From assembly GCF_023204875.1 (NCBI RefSeq), contig NZ_CP096247.1, positions 2,852,001 to 2,916,000 on the forward strand: 64,000 nt of DNA. The letters run 5' to 3'. The position numbers and the translations under genes were made by a program. Under the pieces are notes generated by a model that was not told the origin of the DNA, did no database searches, and saw nothing but the letters and a program-made list of their open reading frames with translations. Source of the DNA: Prevotella sp. E15-22. GTDB lineage: Bacteria > Bacteroidota > Bacteroidia > Bacteroidales > Bacteroidaceae. This document shows, piece after piece, positions 1-9,039 of the stretch (the stretch's first letter is position 1; each line of letters begins with the position of its first letter).

Positions 1-139
1 CGACACTGCCACCAACACCCTGAAGCCCGCTACTTTGGAGACTGGTGTTGAGGTTCGCGTTCCCCTGTTCATCAACGAGGGCGACCTGATTCAGGTTGAC
101 ACCCGCGACGGTTCTTACCTGGCTCGCGCAAAGGAATAA
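1..139 (+). CDS. efp: Elongation factor P, C-terminal fragment
   Basis: Only the last 45 codons are in the window, read in frame from base 2 and ending with TAA at 137-139. The translation contains the stretches [17 protein letters not shown] and [20 protein letters not shown], which are the C-terminal OB-fold of EF-P (the INxGDxIxVDTRxGxYxxR signature). EF-P relieves ribosome stalling at polyproline stretches. The stop codon overlaps the start of the next gene (TAATG), so the two are probably translated together. The gene begins upstream of the window. Confidence 0.93.
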   Translation, partial: DTATNTLKPATLETGVEVRVPLFINEGDLIQVDTRDGSYLARAKE

Positions 140-1128
140 TGAAATATTCTATCATCGTTCCCGTCTTCAATCGTCCTGACGAAGTCGACGAATTGTTGGA
201 GAGCCTCTGTCATCAGGAGGTAAACAACTTTGAGGTTATCATCGTTGAAGACGGATCGAAGAAACCATGCAAGGATGTCTGCGACAAATACGCAGGCATC
301 CTTGATTTGCATTATTACTATAAGGAGAACAGCGGCCCTGGCCAGAGTCGCAACTATGGTGCTGAGCGTGCCAAGGGCGACTGGCTCATCGTGCTCGACT
401 CTGATGTGGTGCTACCAGCCGGTTATCTACGTGCCGTAGATGAAAGATTAAAGATGGAAATTGATGCCTTTGGCGGTCCTGATGCTTCGCATCCTTCTTT
501 CACGCCCATCCAAAAGGCCATCTCCTATTCGATGACATCGTTCTTCACCACAGGCGGCATCCGTGGTGGCAAAGGCAAGAAGCTCGACAAGTTCTTCCCC
601 CGTTCTTATAACATGGGCATCCGCCGTGAGGTCTATCAGGAGTTGGGAGGCTTTACGAAGATGCGCTTTGGCGAGGATATCGACTTCTCTTATCGCATCG
701 TTGAAGCAGGCTATAAGACAGCGCTCATCCCTGAGGCTTGGGTATGGCACAAGCGCCGTACCGATTTCCGTAAGTTCTTCCGTCAGGTCTACAACAGCGG
801 CATTGCCCGTATCAACCTAACGAAGCGCCATCCAGGCACGCTGAAACTGGTACATCTGCTACCAACGGTCTTCACCCTTGGCGTCATTGGTCTGCTGTTA
901 CTGTCCGTATTCAGCATCTTGACACTTATCCCCATTCTATTTTATAGCGCTGTCATCTTGCTTGACTCTAGTCTCAAGAACAAGAGTCTTTGGGTGGGTC
1001 TCCTCAGCATCCCTGCTGCCTTTGTACAACTCATGGGCTACGGTCTAGGCTTCATCGAGTCATGGTGGAAACGTTGCATCTTGAAGCAGGACGAGTTTAC
1101 TGCCTTCGAGAAGAACTTCTATAAATAA
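139..1128 (+). CDS. Family 2 glycosyltransferase, membrane-anchored
   Basis: A 329-aa GT-A glycosyltransferase. The N-terminal nucleotide-binding fold starts at YSIIVPVFNRPDE, the metal-binding DxD is D87-S88-D89, and the catalytic-base region is GED near residue 179-180. Two or three hydrophobic helices follow at about 233-310, so the catalytic domain probably faces the cytoplasm at the inner membrane. The family transfers sugars from activated donors to polysaccharide or lipid acceptors; neither donor nor acceptor can be read from the sequence. The start ATG overlaps the efp stop codon. A strong terminator follows directly. It stands alone rather than in a polysaccharide cluster. Confidence 0.85.
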   Translation: MKYSIIVPVFNRPDEVDELLESLCHQEVNNFEVIIVEDGSKKPCKDVCDKYAGILDLHYYYKENSGPGQSRNYGAERAKGDWLIVLDSDVVLPAGYLRAVDERLKMEIDAFGGPDASHPSFTPIQKAISYSMTSFFTTGGIRGGKGKKLDKFFPRSYNMGIRREVYQELGGFTKMRFGEDIDFSYRIVEAGYKTALIPEAWVWHKRRTDFRKFFRQVYNSGIARINLTKRHPGTLKLVHLLPTVFTLGVIGLLLLSVFSILTLIPILFYSAVILLDSSLKNKSLWVGLLSIPAAFVQLMGYGLGFIESWWKRCILKQDEFTAFEKNFYK

Positions 1129-1145
1129 GAAAAACAATAGAAACG

Positions 1146-1183
1146 AAATTGGGTCGGAGAAGTCATGTTCTCCGACCCAATTT
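1146..1183. terminator. Bidirectional intrinsic terminator
   Basis: A perfect 16-bp inverted repeat (1146-1161 with 1168-1183, arm AAATTGGGTCGGAGAA) with a 6-nt loop. It has T-runs on both sides and lies between the convergent glycosyltransferase and YbjQ genes, so it can serve both. Confidence 0.92.
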
Positions 1184-1198
1184 TTGTATGTCACATCA

Positions 1199-1516
1199 TC
1201 AGATAACCACAGCCGTACCGCTGGTGGCCACCATCAGCATAGAGCCACCATTGCCCACAGTCTCGTAGTCGATATCGATGCCCACGATGGCATTAGCTCC
1301 CAAAGATTGAGCACGTAACATCATCTCTTTGAGTGATGTATCCTTGGCCTCGCGCAGCACACTCTCATAACTGGCAGAACGTCCGCCCACTATGTCGCGG
1401 ATGCCTGCGAAGATATCCTTAAAGATGTTAGCACCGATAATTGTTTCACCTGTCACCACACCCTTATACTCGCGGATGGTGTGACCTTCAATTGTTGGGG
1501 TTGTTGATAAAATCAT
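1199..1516 (-). CDS. YbjQ/UPF0145 family protein
   Basis: A 105-aa protein matching the YbjQ (UPF0145, DUF74) family over its full length. Hallmarks are [20 protein letters not shown] near the start, the central GGRSASYES, and [15 protein letters not shown] near the C-terminus. The family forms small pentameric beta-barrel proteins, sometimes called heavy-metal-binding, with no firm biochemical role. It starts 17 nt after the stop of the SpoIIE-type phosphatase, so the two are probably one transcript. Nothing unusual is visible in length or key residues. Confidence 0.88.
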   Translation of the reverse strand: MILSTTPTIEGHTIREYKGVVTGETIIGANIFKDIFAGIRDIVGGRSASYESVLREAKDTSLKEMMLRAQSLGANAIVGIDIDYETVGNGGSMLMVATSGTAVVI

Positions 1517-1533
1517 AATAAAATTTATTTTGT

Positions 1534-3378
1534 TTATAACTTAATACACATCTTCGTCAAGTCATCACTGGGCTCAGCATCGCCCACAAAGTCGGCCACA
1601 GCCTTATGGATGGCCTCTGAGGTCTGACGGGCATCGCCCAGATTCTGTCGTAGCAGAGCCCTCAGACGATCGTCGCCAAACTGCTCTCGCTCATTGTTCT
1701 CGGCCTCGTTGATGCCGTCCGTATAGACAAAGAGCGTTTTACCGTGCATATCGTCAACTTCCTCACCCATATAGTCGAGCTCTGGCCACAAGCCTATGGG
1801 CGCATTCGGTTCCATCTGCATAAACTCGCCATCGAGCAGGGGCGGGTTATGTCCTGCGTTACAAAATGCCATGTGACCGGACTTGATATTGATAAGACCA
1901 ATAAACATAGTAACAAACATGCCCTGGTCGTTATCCTCGGACAGCGCATGGTTCAGGCGCGTGGCAATGGCATTAGGCAGGAGTCGTCCATCAACAAGCG
2001 TACGGAACATACGTGTCACCTCGGCCATAAACAGGGCAGCAGGCACCCCCTTGCCACTCACATCGCCCACACAGAAATACAACTGATCGTCGAACAACGC
2101 ATAGGCATAGAGGTCACCACCAACCTCCTTGGCAGGCGTCATCATGGCATACATATCCACATCTTCGCGACGAGGGAACACGCGAGGCAGCATCTGTTGC
2201 TGTATCTGGCGGGCAATGCGCAACTCACTCTCCACGCGTTCTTTGGCTTTCGTGGTCTCCTCCAGTTGGACGTAAGCCTGACGCAACTTATTGTTAATAA
2301 ACTTCATACGTTTCGTATGCCTATTGCATCGGTAGCCATATACAACCAAAAAGATAATGACAAGGAGGGCGATAGCTCCTCCTGCCAAGAGCATCGTCTG
2401 CTCCTTGGCCAGTTCCTGCTCCTTGGTCTCGTTCTCGGCATAGGTGATAGAGAGTTCTGTGTCAAACTCGTTCATCTGCGAGCGCGCTTCCGACGACTGG
2501 ATAGAGTCTATAACAGTACGCGTGCGCTTCTGCCAATATAGTGCCTGGCGATAGTCGCCCATGTGCTCATAGATAGAGGCCATCTGTGCGCATTTGTTTT
2601 GCTGGTGAATCAGTTTCTCTGCTCTTTGCAGAGCCAGTTTCCACAGTTTGCGGTTCTTGGCCTGATAGACATTGATAAGCTCGCCGAAGAGTCCGCCCTG
2701 ACCGCCATTCTCTTCAATCAGTTTGGCGCGTTCCTTATAAGCCTCCTCAAAACCCAGACTGTCATGCTGATTATATCGCGCCAGACACTTATAGCTCCAA
2801 GCCGTAATCTGGTTCATGGGGATGATGGTGGGCTCATTCAGCGCACGATGTGCATATTCCTTCACTTTCTCATAATCATTCCTGTGCAGCGCCACCTCGC
2901 AGAGGCCTAGGTAACAGGGAGCAGCACTCTCTTCAGGCAGGTATTTCTCCTTGAGTTTCAGTGCCTGCAGGAAACTCTTCTCGGCCAGTCCCATGTTGCC
3001 CGACTGCTCGCGAATGGTGCCCAGCGAGAAGGTGGCGAAATACATACCGATGTTACTATTGTTGCTCTTGGCACGATGATAGATGTCGTAAGCCAACTGT
3101 ACGCCCTTCTTGCGATCCACATACTCGAACATATAGATGGCCTCGTAACTGCACGCCCTATAATAGGTTTCCTGATACTTGGAATACTCAGTGGCCGACT
3201 TCAACATCTTCACGGCCTCAAAGAAATCGTCCGTCTCTCTCGCGCTATATAGGCGATAAGTCTCGTCCGACAGTTCCTGAAGCCTTAACGGCAACGGCTC
3301 TTCGGCCCTAACAACAGACCAACCCATTGTCAGGAGTAGGACAATCAAACAAACTGTTTTTGCGATCTTTAGTATCAT
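1534..3378 (-). CDS. TPR-containing SpoIIE-type serine phosphatase, membrane-bound
   Basis: A 614-aa protein. It has a signal peptide (1-25), TPR-like helical repeats at about 35-300 that should be periplasmic, one membrane helix at about 329-348, a short coiled coil, and a C-terminal PP2C/SpoIIE domain (about 400-614). Metal-binding aspartates are visible in EVGGDLY (D422), GDVSGKG (D439) and [12 protein letters not shown]. SpoIIE/RsbU phosphatases dephosphorylate anti-anti-sigma proteins, but no STAS or anti-sigma gene lies nearby, so the substrate is unknown. It is transcribed with the downstream YbjQ gene. A -7 element lies at 3431-3438. Confidence 0.87.
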   Translation of the reverse strand: MILKIAKTVCLIVLLLTMGWSVVRAEEPLPLRLQELSDETYRLYSARETDDFFEAVKMLKSATEYSKYQETYYRACSYEAIYMFEYVDRKKGVQLAYDIYHRAKSNNSNIGMYFATFSLGTIREQSGNMGLAEKSFLQALKLKEKYLPEESAAPCYLGLCEVALHRNDYEKVKEYAHRALNEPTIIPMNQITAWSYKCLARYNQHDSLGFEEAYKERAKLIEENGGQGGLFGELINVYQAKNRKLWKLALQRAEKLIHQQNKCAQMASIYEHMGDYRQALYWQKRTRTVIDSIQSSEARSQMNEFDTELSITYAENETKEQELAKEQTMLLAGGAIALLVIIFLVVYGYRCNRHTKRMKFINNKLRQAYVQLEETTKAKERVESELRIARQIQQQMLPRVFPRREDVDMYAMMTPAKEVGGDLYAYALFDDQLYFCVGDVSGKGVPAALFMAEVTRMFRTLVDGRLLPNAIATRLNHALSEDNDQGMFVTMFIGLINIKSGHMAFCNAGHNPPLLDGEFMQMEPNAPIGLWPELDYMGEEVDDMHGKTLFVYTDGINEAENNEREQFGDDRLRALLRQNLGDARQTSEAIHKAVADFVGDAEPSDDLTKMCIKL

Positions 3379-3430
3379 CTTCCTGGTTTTTAGAATCGGT
3401 TAATAGAGGATTTTATTCTTTTCCTCGCCA

Positions 3431-3438
3431 CAAAAGTA
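3431..3438 (-). promoter_or_regulatory. Promoter -7 element (TACTTTTG)
   Basis: On the minus strand this reads TACTTTTG and matches the Bacteroidota TAnnTTTG consensus. It lies 53 bp before the start codon of the SpoIIE-type phosphatase. Confidence 0.6.
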
Positions 3439-3491
3439 CTAATTTATTTCTAATAAAAGAAAAAAAATGCCAATAACTCGGATTTATTGTA

Positions 3492-3499
3492 TAACTTTG
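3492..3499 (+). promoter_or_regulatory. Promoter -7 element (TAACTTTG) of radC
   Basis: TAACTTTG matches TAnnTTTG. It overlaps the upstream in-frame ATG-like region at 3487, which makes the ATG at 3520 the real radC start. Confidence 0.65.
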
Positions 3500-3519
3500 C
3501 ATGCAAATCTAAAAAACCG

Positions 3520-4239
3520 ATGGAGCAGATTAACACAGAAGAGAGAGGTTTCAACTCGAAACTCAACATCACTCAATGGGCTGAGGAAGACCGTCCACGC
3601 GAGAAGTTGGAGCGTCTGGGACCTCAGGCGCTGAGTGATGCCGAGCTGCTGGCCATCCTCATCGGCTCTGGTTCACCAAAGGAGGATGCCGTGACATTGA
3701 TGAAGCGCATTCTCTGCGACTGTGGCAACAACCTTAACACGCTGGGCAAGAAGAGTATTCACGACCTGTGCCTGTATAATGGCGTTGGACCAGCCAAGGC
3801 CATCACCATCATGGCGGCCTGCGAACTGGGCAAGCGTCGCCAGCAAGAAAAGGTAGAGGTGCGCCCTGACCTGGGCACTGCCACAAGAATATACAACCAC
3901 ATGCATCCCCTGCTCCAGGACAAAGACGTGGAGGAGTTCTGGATTCTGCTGATGAACCAGAACCACCGACTTATCAAGGAGGTGTGCATTGCCCACGGCG
4001 GCATCTCGGAGGTGAGTGTCGACATCCGCATCATCATGCGCGAGGCCGTGCTCTGCAACACCACCATCCTGGCCGTCTGCCACAACCACCCTTCTGGCAA
4101 CCTGCGTCCTAGCAGGGCCGACGACGACCTGACCGAGAGCATCAGAAGGGCCTGCGACGTGATGCGCATCTATTTTGCCGATCACATCATCATCACTGAT
4201 GGAAATTATTTCTCCTATCGCGAGAATGGACGAATATAA
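3520..4239 (+). CDS. radC: RadC-like JAB-domain protein
   Basis: A 239-aa protein from the ATG at 3520. An earlier in-frame start at 3487 would lie inside the promoter. The N-terminal helix-hairpin-helix region contains RLGPQALSDAELLAILIGSG, and the C-terminal JAB/MPN-type metalloprotease fold carries CHNHPSGN with H188, H190 and D201 as likely metal ligands. Once linked to DNA repair in E. coli, the family is now best described as a JAMM-like protein of uncertain role. It is monocistronic or leads the plus-strand run to the M3 peptidase 28 nt downstream. Confidence 0.9.
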   Translation: MEQINTEERGFNSKLNITQWAEEDRPREKLERLGPQALSDAELLAILIGSGSPKEDAVTLMKRILCDCGNNLNTLGKKSIHDLCLYNGVGPAKAITIMAACELGKRRQQEKVEVRPDLGTATRIYNHMHPLLQDKDVEEFWILLMNQNHRLIKEVCIAHGGISEVSVDIRIIMREAVLCNTTILAVCHNHPSGNLRPSRADDDLTESIRRACDVMRIYFADHIIITDGNYFSYRENGRI

Positions 4240-4267
4240 CAACAACTAAACTTAAACTTTTATATCT

Positions 4268-6391
4268 ATGAAGTTCATTAACACATTCATGTCAATCGCT
4301 ATTTCAACAGTAATGATTACATCCATGACTGCCTGTCAGCAGGCAAAGACCGAAAACCCATTGTTACAGGAGAGTGACTCTCCTTATAACATTCCTGACT
4401 TCGACATGATTCAGGTGTCCGACTATCTGCCTGCCTTCGAGGCAGCCATCAAGGACCAGCGTGAGAATATCCAGAAGATTGTGGACTGTCCAGACTCTGC
4501 CACCTTCGAGAACACCATCCTGGCTTTCGAGGAGAGTGGACGTCTGCTCGACCGTGTGAGCCGAATCTTCTTTGCACTCATTGAGGCCGACAAGACACCC
4601 GAGTTGGCCGAGATCGAGAAGAAGGTGCAGCCCATGCTCACCGACCTCGAGAACGAGATTATGTTCAACAAGGCGCTCTTCGAGCGCATCAAGCAGGTGT
4701 ACGACAACCAACACGACAGTCTGCAGGGCGAGGACCAGAAACTCCTGGAAGAGACCTATAAAGAGTTTGTGCGCAAAGGTGCCCTGCTGCCCGACGACAA
4801 GATGGCACGCATGAAGGAGATTAACCTGCGCATCGCCGACCTGCAGCAGCAGTGGGGCGACATGGTGCCCAATGCCACCAACGATGCTGTGGTGTGGGTC
4901 AACAAGAAGGAAGACCTGGCAGGACTCTCTGAGGCCGACATCGCCCAGTGTGCCAAGGATGCCGAGAACCTGGGTAAGAAGGCACCCTATGCCATCGTCA
5001 TCGTGAACACCACCCAGCAGGCCATCCTCACCTCGCTCGACAATCGCGAGTTGCGCAAGAAGGTCTTTGAGGCCAGCGTTCATCGTGCCGACGGCACTGG
5101 TAAATACAACACCTACCCCATCGTCTGCGAGATTGCCAAGTTGCGTGCCGAGCAGGCCGAGATCATGGGTTATCCCAACTACGCCTCTTACTCGTTGGAG
5201 AAGACCATGGCCAAGACACCAGAGAATGTCTATGCCTTCCTGAAGAACCTCATCAGTCAGTATGCACCTAAGGCCGATGCCGAGACCAAGGAGATCGAGG
5301 CCTTTGCACGCCAAACCGAAGGTCCTGCCTTCAACCTCGAGCCCTACGACCGTTTTTACTATTCTGCCAAGATGAAGAAGCAGTTGCTCAACGTGAGCGA
5401 GGACGAGGTGAAGCCTTATTTCAATATTGACAGCGTACTTATCAATGGTGTGTTCTATGCCGCCAACCGTGCATATGGCCTCACCTTCAAGGAGCGCAAG
5501 GATATCCCCCTCTATCATCCCGACATGAAGGCATACGAGGTGATTGACAAGGATGGCAAGAGTAAGGCACTGTTCTATACCGACTATTTCCGTCGTCCCA
5601 CCAAGCGTGGTGGCGCTTGGATGGATGGTTTCCAGAAGCAGAGTCGCCAGTGGAACCAGTTGCCCATCATCTTCAACGTCTGCAACAGTGCCAAGGCACC
5701 TGAGGGACAGCCCTCGCTGCTCACCTGGGACGAGGTGACCACCATGTTCCATGAGTTTGGCCACGCCCTCCACGGCATCCTCTCTGATTGCCAGTACAAC
5801 CGTCTGAGTGGTACTTCTGTGGCTCGCGACTTCGTCGAGATGCCCTCACAGTTCAACGAGTCGTTCGCCTCTATCCCCGAGGTCTTCGACCACTATGCCC
5901 TGCACTATAAGACTGGCAAGCCCATGCCTGAGGACCTGAAGGAGCGCATGCTGAAGAGCATCAACTTCCAGTCGGCCTATGCCCTGGGCGAGAACCTCGC
6001 TGCCACCTGCGTCGACCTGGCTTGGCACATGCTGGCCTCAAAGGATATTCCCACGCCTGAACAGGCAGATGCCTTCGAGGCCGAGGCCCTGCGCCAGGTG
6101 GGACTGCTCAACAACCAGATTCCCCCACGCTATCACACCAGCTATTTCAACCACGTCTTTGGTGGTGGCTATGCTGCTGGCTACTATAGCTATCTGTGGA
6201 CCGAGGTGCTGGCTGTCAACGTGGCCGATGTCTTTGCCCAGCGTGGCGCCCTCAACCCTGCCACTGGTCAGGACATGCGCGACAAGATTCTGAGTCGTGG
6301 CAACACTGGCGACCTCATGCAGATGTTCTCCGACTTCACTGGCATGGAGCAGCCCGATGCCAGTAGTCTACTTCGCGCAAGGGGACTTTAA
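4268..6391 (+). CDS. dcp: M3 family metallopeptidase (peptidyl-dipeptidase Dcp-like lipoprotein)
   Basis: A 707-aa thimet-type zinc peptidase. The zinc motif HEFGH is at H495-E496-H499, inside TMFHEFGHALHGIL, with the downstream NESFASIPE and YHTSYFNHVFGGGYAAGYYSY segments typical of peptidyl-dipeptidase Dcp. The N-terminus is a lipoprotein signal with a cysteine at 23 in SMTAC, so the enzyme is probably anchored in the envelope and trims C-terminal dipeptides from peptides. Full length with all catalytic residues present. A short SufT-like gene follows after 24 nt. Confidence 0.92.
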   Translation: MKFINTFMSIAISTVMITSMTACQQAKTENPLLQESDSPYNIPDFDMIQVSDYLPAFEAAIKDQRENIQKIVDCPDSATFENTILAFEESGRLLDRVSRIFFALIEADKTPELAEIEKKVQPMLTDLENEIMFNKALFERIKQVYDNQHDSLQGEDQKLLEETYKEFVRKGALLPDDKMARMKEINLRIADLQQQWGDMVPNATNDAVVWVNKKEDLAGLSEADIAQCAKDAENLGKKAPYAIVIVNTTQQAILTSLDNRELRKKVFEASVHRADGTGKYNTYPIVCEIAKLRAEQAEIMGYPNYASYSLEKTMAKTPENVYAFLKNLISQYAPKADAETKEIEAFARQTEGPAFNLEPYDRFYYSAKMKKQLLNVSEDEVKPYFNIDSVLINGVFYAANRAYGLTFKERKDIPLYHPDMKAYEVIDKDGKSKALFYTDYFRRPTKRGGAWMDGFQKQSRQWNQLPIIFNVCNSAKAPEGQPSLLTWDEVTTMFHEFGHALHGILSDCQYNRLSGTSVARDFVEMPSQFNESFASIPEVFDHYALHYKTGKPMPEDLKERMLKSINFQSAYALGENLAATCVDLAWHMLASKDIPTPEQADAFEAEALRQVGLLNNQIPPRYHTSYFNHVFGGGYAAGYYSYLWTEVLAVNVADVFAQRGALNPATGQDMRDKILSRGNTGDLMQMFSDFTGMEQPDASSLLRARGL

Positions 6392-6415
6392 ACAACTACA
6401 CAATATTATATATAT

Positions 6416-6736
6416 ATGACACAACAAGAGAAGACAACAATAGAAGAGCGGATTGTCGACGTGCTCAAGACCGTCTACGACCCTGAGATTCCTGTCAACA
6501 TCTACGACCTGGGCATGATCTATAAGATCGATGTCCAGGACGACTCATCCGTGGAACTGGATATGACATTTACGGCTCCCAACTGCCCTGCTGCCGACTT
6601 CATCCTCGAGGATGTACGCACCAAGGTAGAGAGCGTAGAGGGCGTCAAGGGCGCCAACGTCAACCTGGTGTTCGAGCCCGCCTGGGACCAGAGCATGATG
6701 TCAGAGGAAGCACGAGTGGAGTTAGGCTTTGACTAA
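6416..6736 (+). CDS. DUF59/MIP18-family Fe-S assembly protein
   Basis: A 106-aa single-domain protein with the DUF59 (MIP18, SufT-like) signature: VYDPEIPVNIYDLGMIY, then TFTAPNCPAADFI with the conserved reactive cysteine. These proteins help mature Fe-S proteins, often with the SUF machinery. No suf gene is in the window, and the neighbours are a peptidase and lpxH. Length and motif match the short housekeeping form. The exact client proteins are unknown. Confidence 0.9.
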   Translation: MTQQEKTTIEERIVDVLKTVYDPEIPVNIYDLGMIYKIDVQDDSSVELDMTFTAPNCPAADFILEDVRTKVESVEGVKGANVNLVFEPAWDQSMMSEEARVELGFD

Positions 6737-6744
6737 GCCTAACA

Positions 6745-6768
6745 GATGAAAGATGAGAGATGAAAGAT
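6745..6768. repeat. Heptad tandem repeat (GATGARA)x3
   Basis: Three 7-bp units (GATGAAA, GATGAGA, GATGAAA) plus GAT lie directly before the lpxH start. An ATG inside the repeat (6760) is in frame with lpxH, so the repeat offers an alternative start. Confidence 0.7.
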
Positions 6769-7533
6769 ATGAAGAATATTTATTTTTTATCTGATGCCCA
6801 CCTTGGCTCATGGGCCATTGACCACAGACGCATGCAAGAGCGCCGATTGGTGCGCTTCCTTGACTCTATCAAGGATAAGGCGGCAGCCGTCTATCTGCTG
6901 GGCGACATGTTCGACTTCTGGTACGAATATAAATATGTGGTACCAAAGGGCTTCACCCGCTTCCTGGGCAAGATATCTGAGCTCACCGACATGGGCGTCG
7001 AGGTGCACTACTTCACAGGCAACCACGACATCTGGGCCTACGACTATCTGGAGAAGGAGTGTGGCGTCATTCTGCACAAGCAGCCGCAGACCGTGGAACT
7101 CTATGGCAAGATCTTCTACCTGGCTCATGGCGACGGACTGGGCGACCCTAACAAGTCGTTCAAACTCATCCGCAGCATCTTCCATAACAAGACATGCCAA
7201 TGGCTCTTCTCGGCCATCCATCCCCGTTGGGGACTGTGGTTTGGTCTCTCCTGGGCCAAGCACTCGCGCATCAAGCACGAGGGCGAAGGGGTGCCTGTCT
7301 ATATGGGCGACGACAAGGAGCACTTGATTCTCTATACCAAGAAGTACATCCAGTACCACTCCAACGTGGACTACTTCATCTACGGCCATCGCCATATCGA
7401 GGTCGACAAGCAACTCACAAAGAAGGCGCGCGTCATCATCCTCGGCGATTGGATCAGTCAGTTCTCCTACGTGGTCTACGATGGCGAACACCTGCTGATG
7501 CAAGAGTATATCGAAGGCGAGAGCAAACTATAA
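6769..7533 (+). CDS. lpxH: UDP-2,3-diacylglucosamine diphosphatase (LpxH type)
   Basis: A 254-aa calcineurin-like phosphoesterase starting at the second in-frame ATG (6769). The ATG at 6760 lies within a heptad repeat and adds only three residues. Metal motifs are visible in order: SDAHLG, LLGDMFDFWYEY, FTGNHD, LAHGDG and YGHRH. This is the LpxH/LpxH2 layout, which hydrolyses UDP-2,3-diacylglucosamine to lipid X in lipid A synthesis at the inner membrane. The next gene follows after 4 nt, suggesting co-transcription. Confidence 0.9.
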   Translation: MKNIYFLSDAHLGSWAIDHRRMQERRLVRFLDSIKDKAAAVYLLGDMFDFWYEYKYVVPKGFTRFLGKISELTDMGVEVHYFTGNHDIWAYDYLEKECGVILHKQPQTVELYGKIFYLAHGDGLGDPNKSFKLIRSIFHNKTCQWLFSAIHPRWGLWFGLSWAKHSRIKHEGEGVPVYMGDDKEHLILYTKKYIQYHSNVDYFIYGHRHIEVDKQLTKKARVIILGDWISQFSYVVYDGEHLLMQEYIEGESKL

Positions 7534-7537
7534 ACAC

Positions 7538-8491
7538 ATGAAGAAAATCATCCTGTCAACCATCCTTGGCCTTGCCGCCATTACTGCCGATGCACAGTTC
7601 CTGTTTCGCATCAGCGGCAGTGGACTGACAGAGCCGTCGTATCTGCTTGGCACGATACATCCGCTGTCTGCTTCGCTGCTCGACAGCATACCTGAATATC
7701 AAGAGGCCGAGGCACAATGTCAGCAGATGTACATTGAATATCTTCCCCCAGAAAACACTCTTCAGGATGCTATAGGAAGAACGTCTCGCCCAGGGAAGGA
7801 GAAGCAAACGACCAAGTATCCTGACGGCAAGAATATCTTCGACGTCATTGACAAGGAAAGTGCCGAGATTCTGAAGGTGAAGTTCAAGGAGATATTACCC
7901 ATCAATCTGGATGACCCAACCTGGAAGGAAATGTGGAACTGGTCTCCATCCGTTTTTCAAGACTTCCTTTTTGACCCTATCATGAGAGAATATATCAAGA
8001 AAATCCAAAAGAATATTATCATGGATTTTCAACTCATGCAAAAGGCGAAGGCACGCGGCTGGCAGGTGGGAGGACTCGATGGTGAGAATTTGTTGGTACA
8101 AGACGTCATTGGGTCTCTGAGACAAACGCCTCAGACTATCGAGGAGCAGGCCGACTCGCTGATGGCTTTTCTGAAGACCTACGATGAACGTAAGCAGAAA
8201 CTCATGGAAAGGACTGAAGGAAGAGATGGTTCTCTTGATAAAATCTGCAAGTATTGGATGTCAGGCGATTATGAAAGTTTCGCCACTTTCTGTCTTCCAG
8301 AAACCAACCAGCCGATATTGAGGGACCGCAACAAGAAGTGGCTCCCCAAGATATTGGCAGCGATGCGCGAAAAGCCAACGATGTTCGTCTTCGGCTCAGG
8401 CCATCTTGTAGGCGAGGAGGGCATCATCGCAAAGCTACGAGAGGCCGGGTATAAGGTCGAACAGGTAAAGACAAAAACTAACGAGATTTAA
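7538..8491 (+). CDS. TraB/GumN family secreted protein
   Basis: A 317-aa protein with a cleavable signal peptide (cleavage after about residue 19, ADA-Q). It has the TraB/GumN (TIKI-like) landmarks: SGLTEPSYLLGTIH near the N-terminus (GxxH motif) and MFVFGSGHLVGEEGI near the C-terminus. Related TIKI proteins are metalloproteases, but activity of bacterial GumN members is largely untested. A truncated paralogue lies at 37660-38097 and aligns well over the first 80 residues. Its start is 4 nt after the lpxH stop, and a terminator at 8553-8584 ends the unit. Confidence 0.85.
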   Translation: MKKIILSTILGLAAITADAQFLFRISGSGLTEPSYLLGTIHPLSASLLDSIPEYQEAEAQCQQMYIEYLPPENTLQDAIGRTSRPGKEKQTTKYPDGKNIFDVIDKESAEILKVKFKEILPINLDDPTWKEMWNWSPSVFQDFLFDPIMREYIKKIQKNIIMDFQLMQKAKARGWQVGGLDGENLLVQDVIGSLRQTPQTIEEQADSLMAFLKTYDERKQKLMERTEGRDGSLDKICKYWMSGDYESFATFCLPETNQPILRDRNKKWLPKILAAMREKPTMFVFGSGHLVGEEGIIAKLREAGYKVEQVKTKTNEI

Positions 8492-8552
8492 TTCACAGAC
8501 CGATTCGTAAAGCACATTGAGGAAGAAACAGAAAAGATGAAATAATCATATA

Positions 8553-8584
8553 AAACGGGAAAAGCCAATTGACTTTTCCCGTTT
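8553..8584 (+). terminator. Intrinsic terminator after the TraB/GumN gene
   Basis: A perfect 12-bp stem (AAACGGGAAAAG at 8553-8564 with 8573-8584) with an 8-nt loop, followed by CTTTTTT. It ends the run that leads through lpxH. Confidence 0.9.
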
Positions 8585-8610
8585 CTTTTTTATTATCTTC
8601 TTGTTCGCAG

Positions 8611-8640
8611 TTTGTTTCTATGGGAGTGTCTTGTTTTAAA
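8611..8640 (+). repeat. Degenerate single unit of the TGTTTC-type repeat
   Basis: TGTTTC followed by TATGGGA lies just left of the insertion sequence. CAGTTTGTTTCTAT (14 nt) is identical to the start of the array at 43094. The closing GAAACA arm is lost. It may be the other side of the array at 10138, separated from it by the IS. Confidence 0.4.
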
Positions 8641-8667
8641 TAAGGTTGACACCAAAAGTTCAACATT

Positions 8668-9039
8668 ATGGTGAAACAACCCAAAGAAAAATGTTATTCT
8701 AGAGATGTAAATCTGATTAACGAGATGAAGGATGTCTTTGATATGCGTTATGTCCAGCACCTCCGTGAGAGTGAAATTTTATCACGTACAGGTCTAAATA
8801 GAACTCGTTATTACAAAATTCTTCGTACCTTTGCTGCGGAATATCCAGATTTAGCAGATCAAATGAAGAAAAAAGGCAATGATGTAACTCCGGAGGACTA
8901 CAAGAAGTTACTTGAGGAGGTGTCAACCCTGAAGTCTCAACTGAAGAAAGAGAAGCTTCGTGCAGACTTCTATGAGGAGATGGTGGCTTTTGGCAAGGAA
9001 GTGTACGGCATTGACTTAAAAAAAGCTGGCACCAAGTAG
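8668..9039 (+). CDS. IS3-family transposase OrfA
   Basis: A 123-aa protein. The N-terminal half contains a helix-turn-helix-like region (LRESEILSRTGLNRTRYYKI), and the C-terminal half is a leucine-zipper-like coiled coil (DYKKLLEEVSTLKSQLKKEK), as in IS3 OrfA proteins that bind the element ends. Its stop (TAG, 9037-9039) overlaps the GTG of orfB. A run of seven A at 9018-9024 sits just before the stop, in the right place and phase for a -1 ribosomal slip that would yield the OrfAB fusion. Confidence 0.85.
   Translation: MVKQPKEKCYSRDVNLINEMKDVFDMRYVQHLRESEILSRTGLNRTRYYKILRTFAAEYPDLADQMKKKGNDVTPEDYKKLLEEVSTLKSQLKKEKLRADFYEEMVAFGKEVYGIDLKKAGTK
9018..9024 (+). other. Probable -1 ribosomal frameshift site (A7)
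   Basis: Seven adenines are read as TTA-AAA-AAA-GCT in the orfA frame. The orfB frame is -1 relative to orfA, and it is open from this run through to the GTG at 9039. A slip here gives a continuous OrfAB of about 430 residues, as known for IS3 elements. Confidence 0.7.

Noticed and set aside
4364..5773. Long minus-strand open frame (469 codons) opposite the M3 peptidase
   Set aside because: It is the antisense of a gene with intact zinc motif; the translation has no domain and a repetitive Leu/Val/His composition typical of antisense frames.
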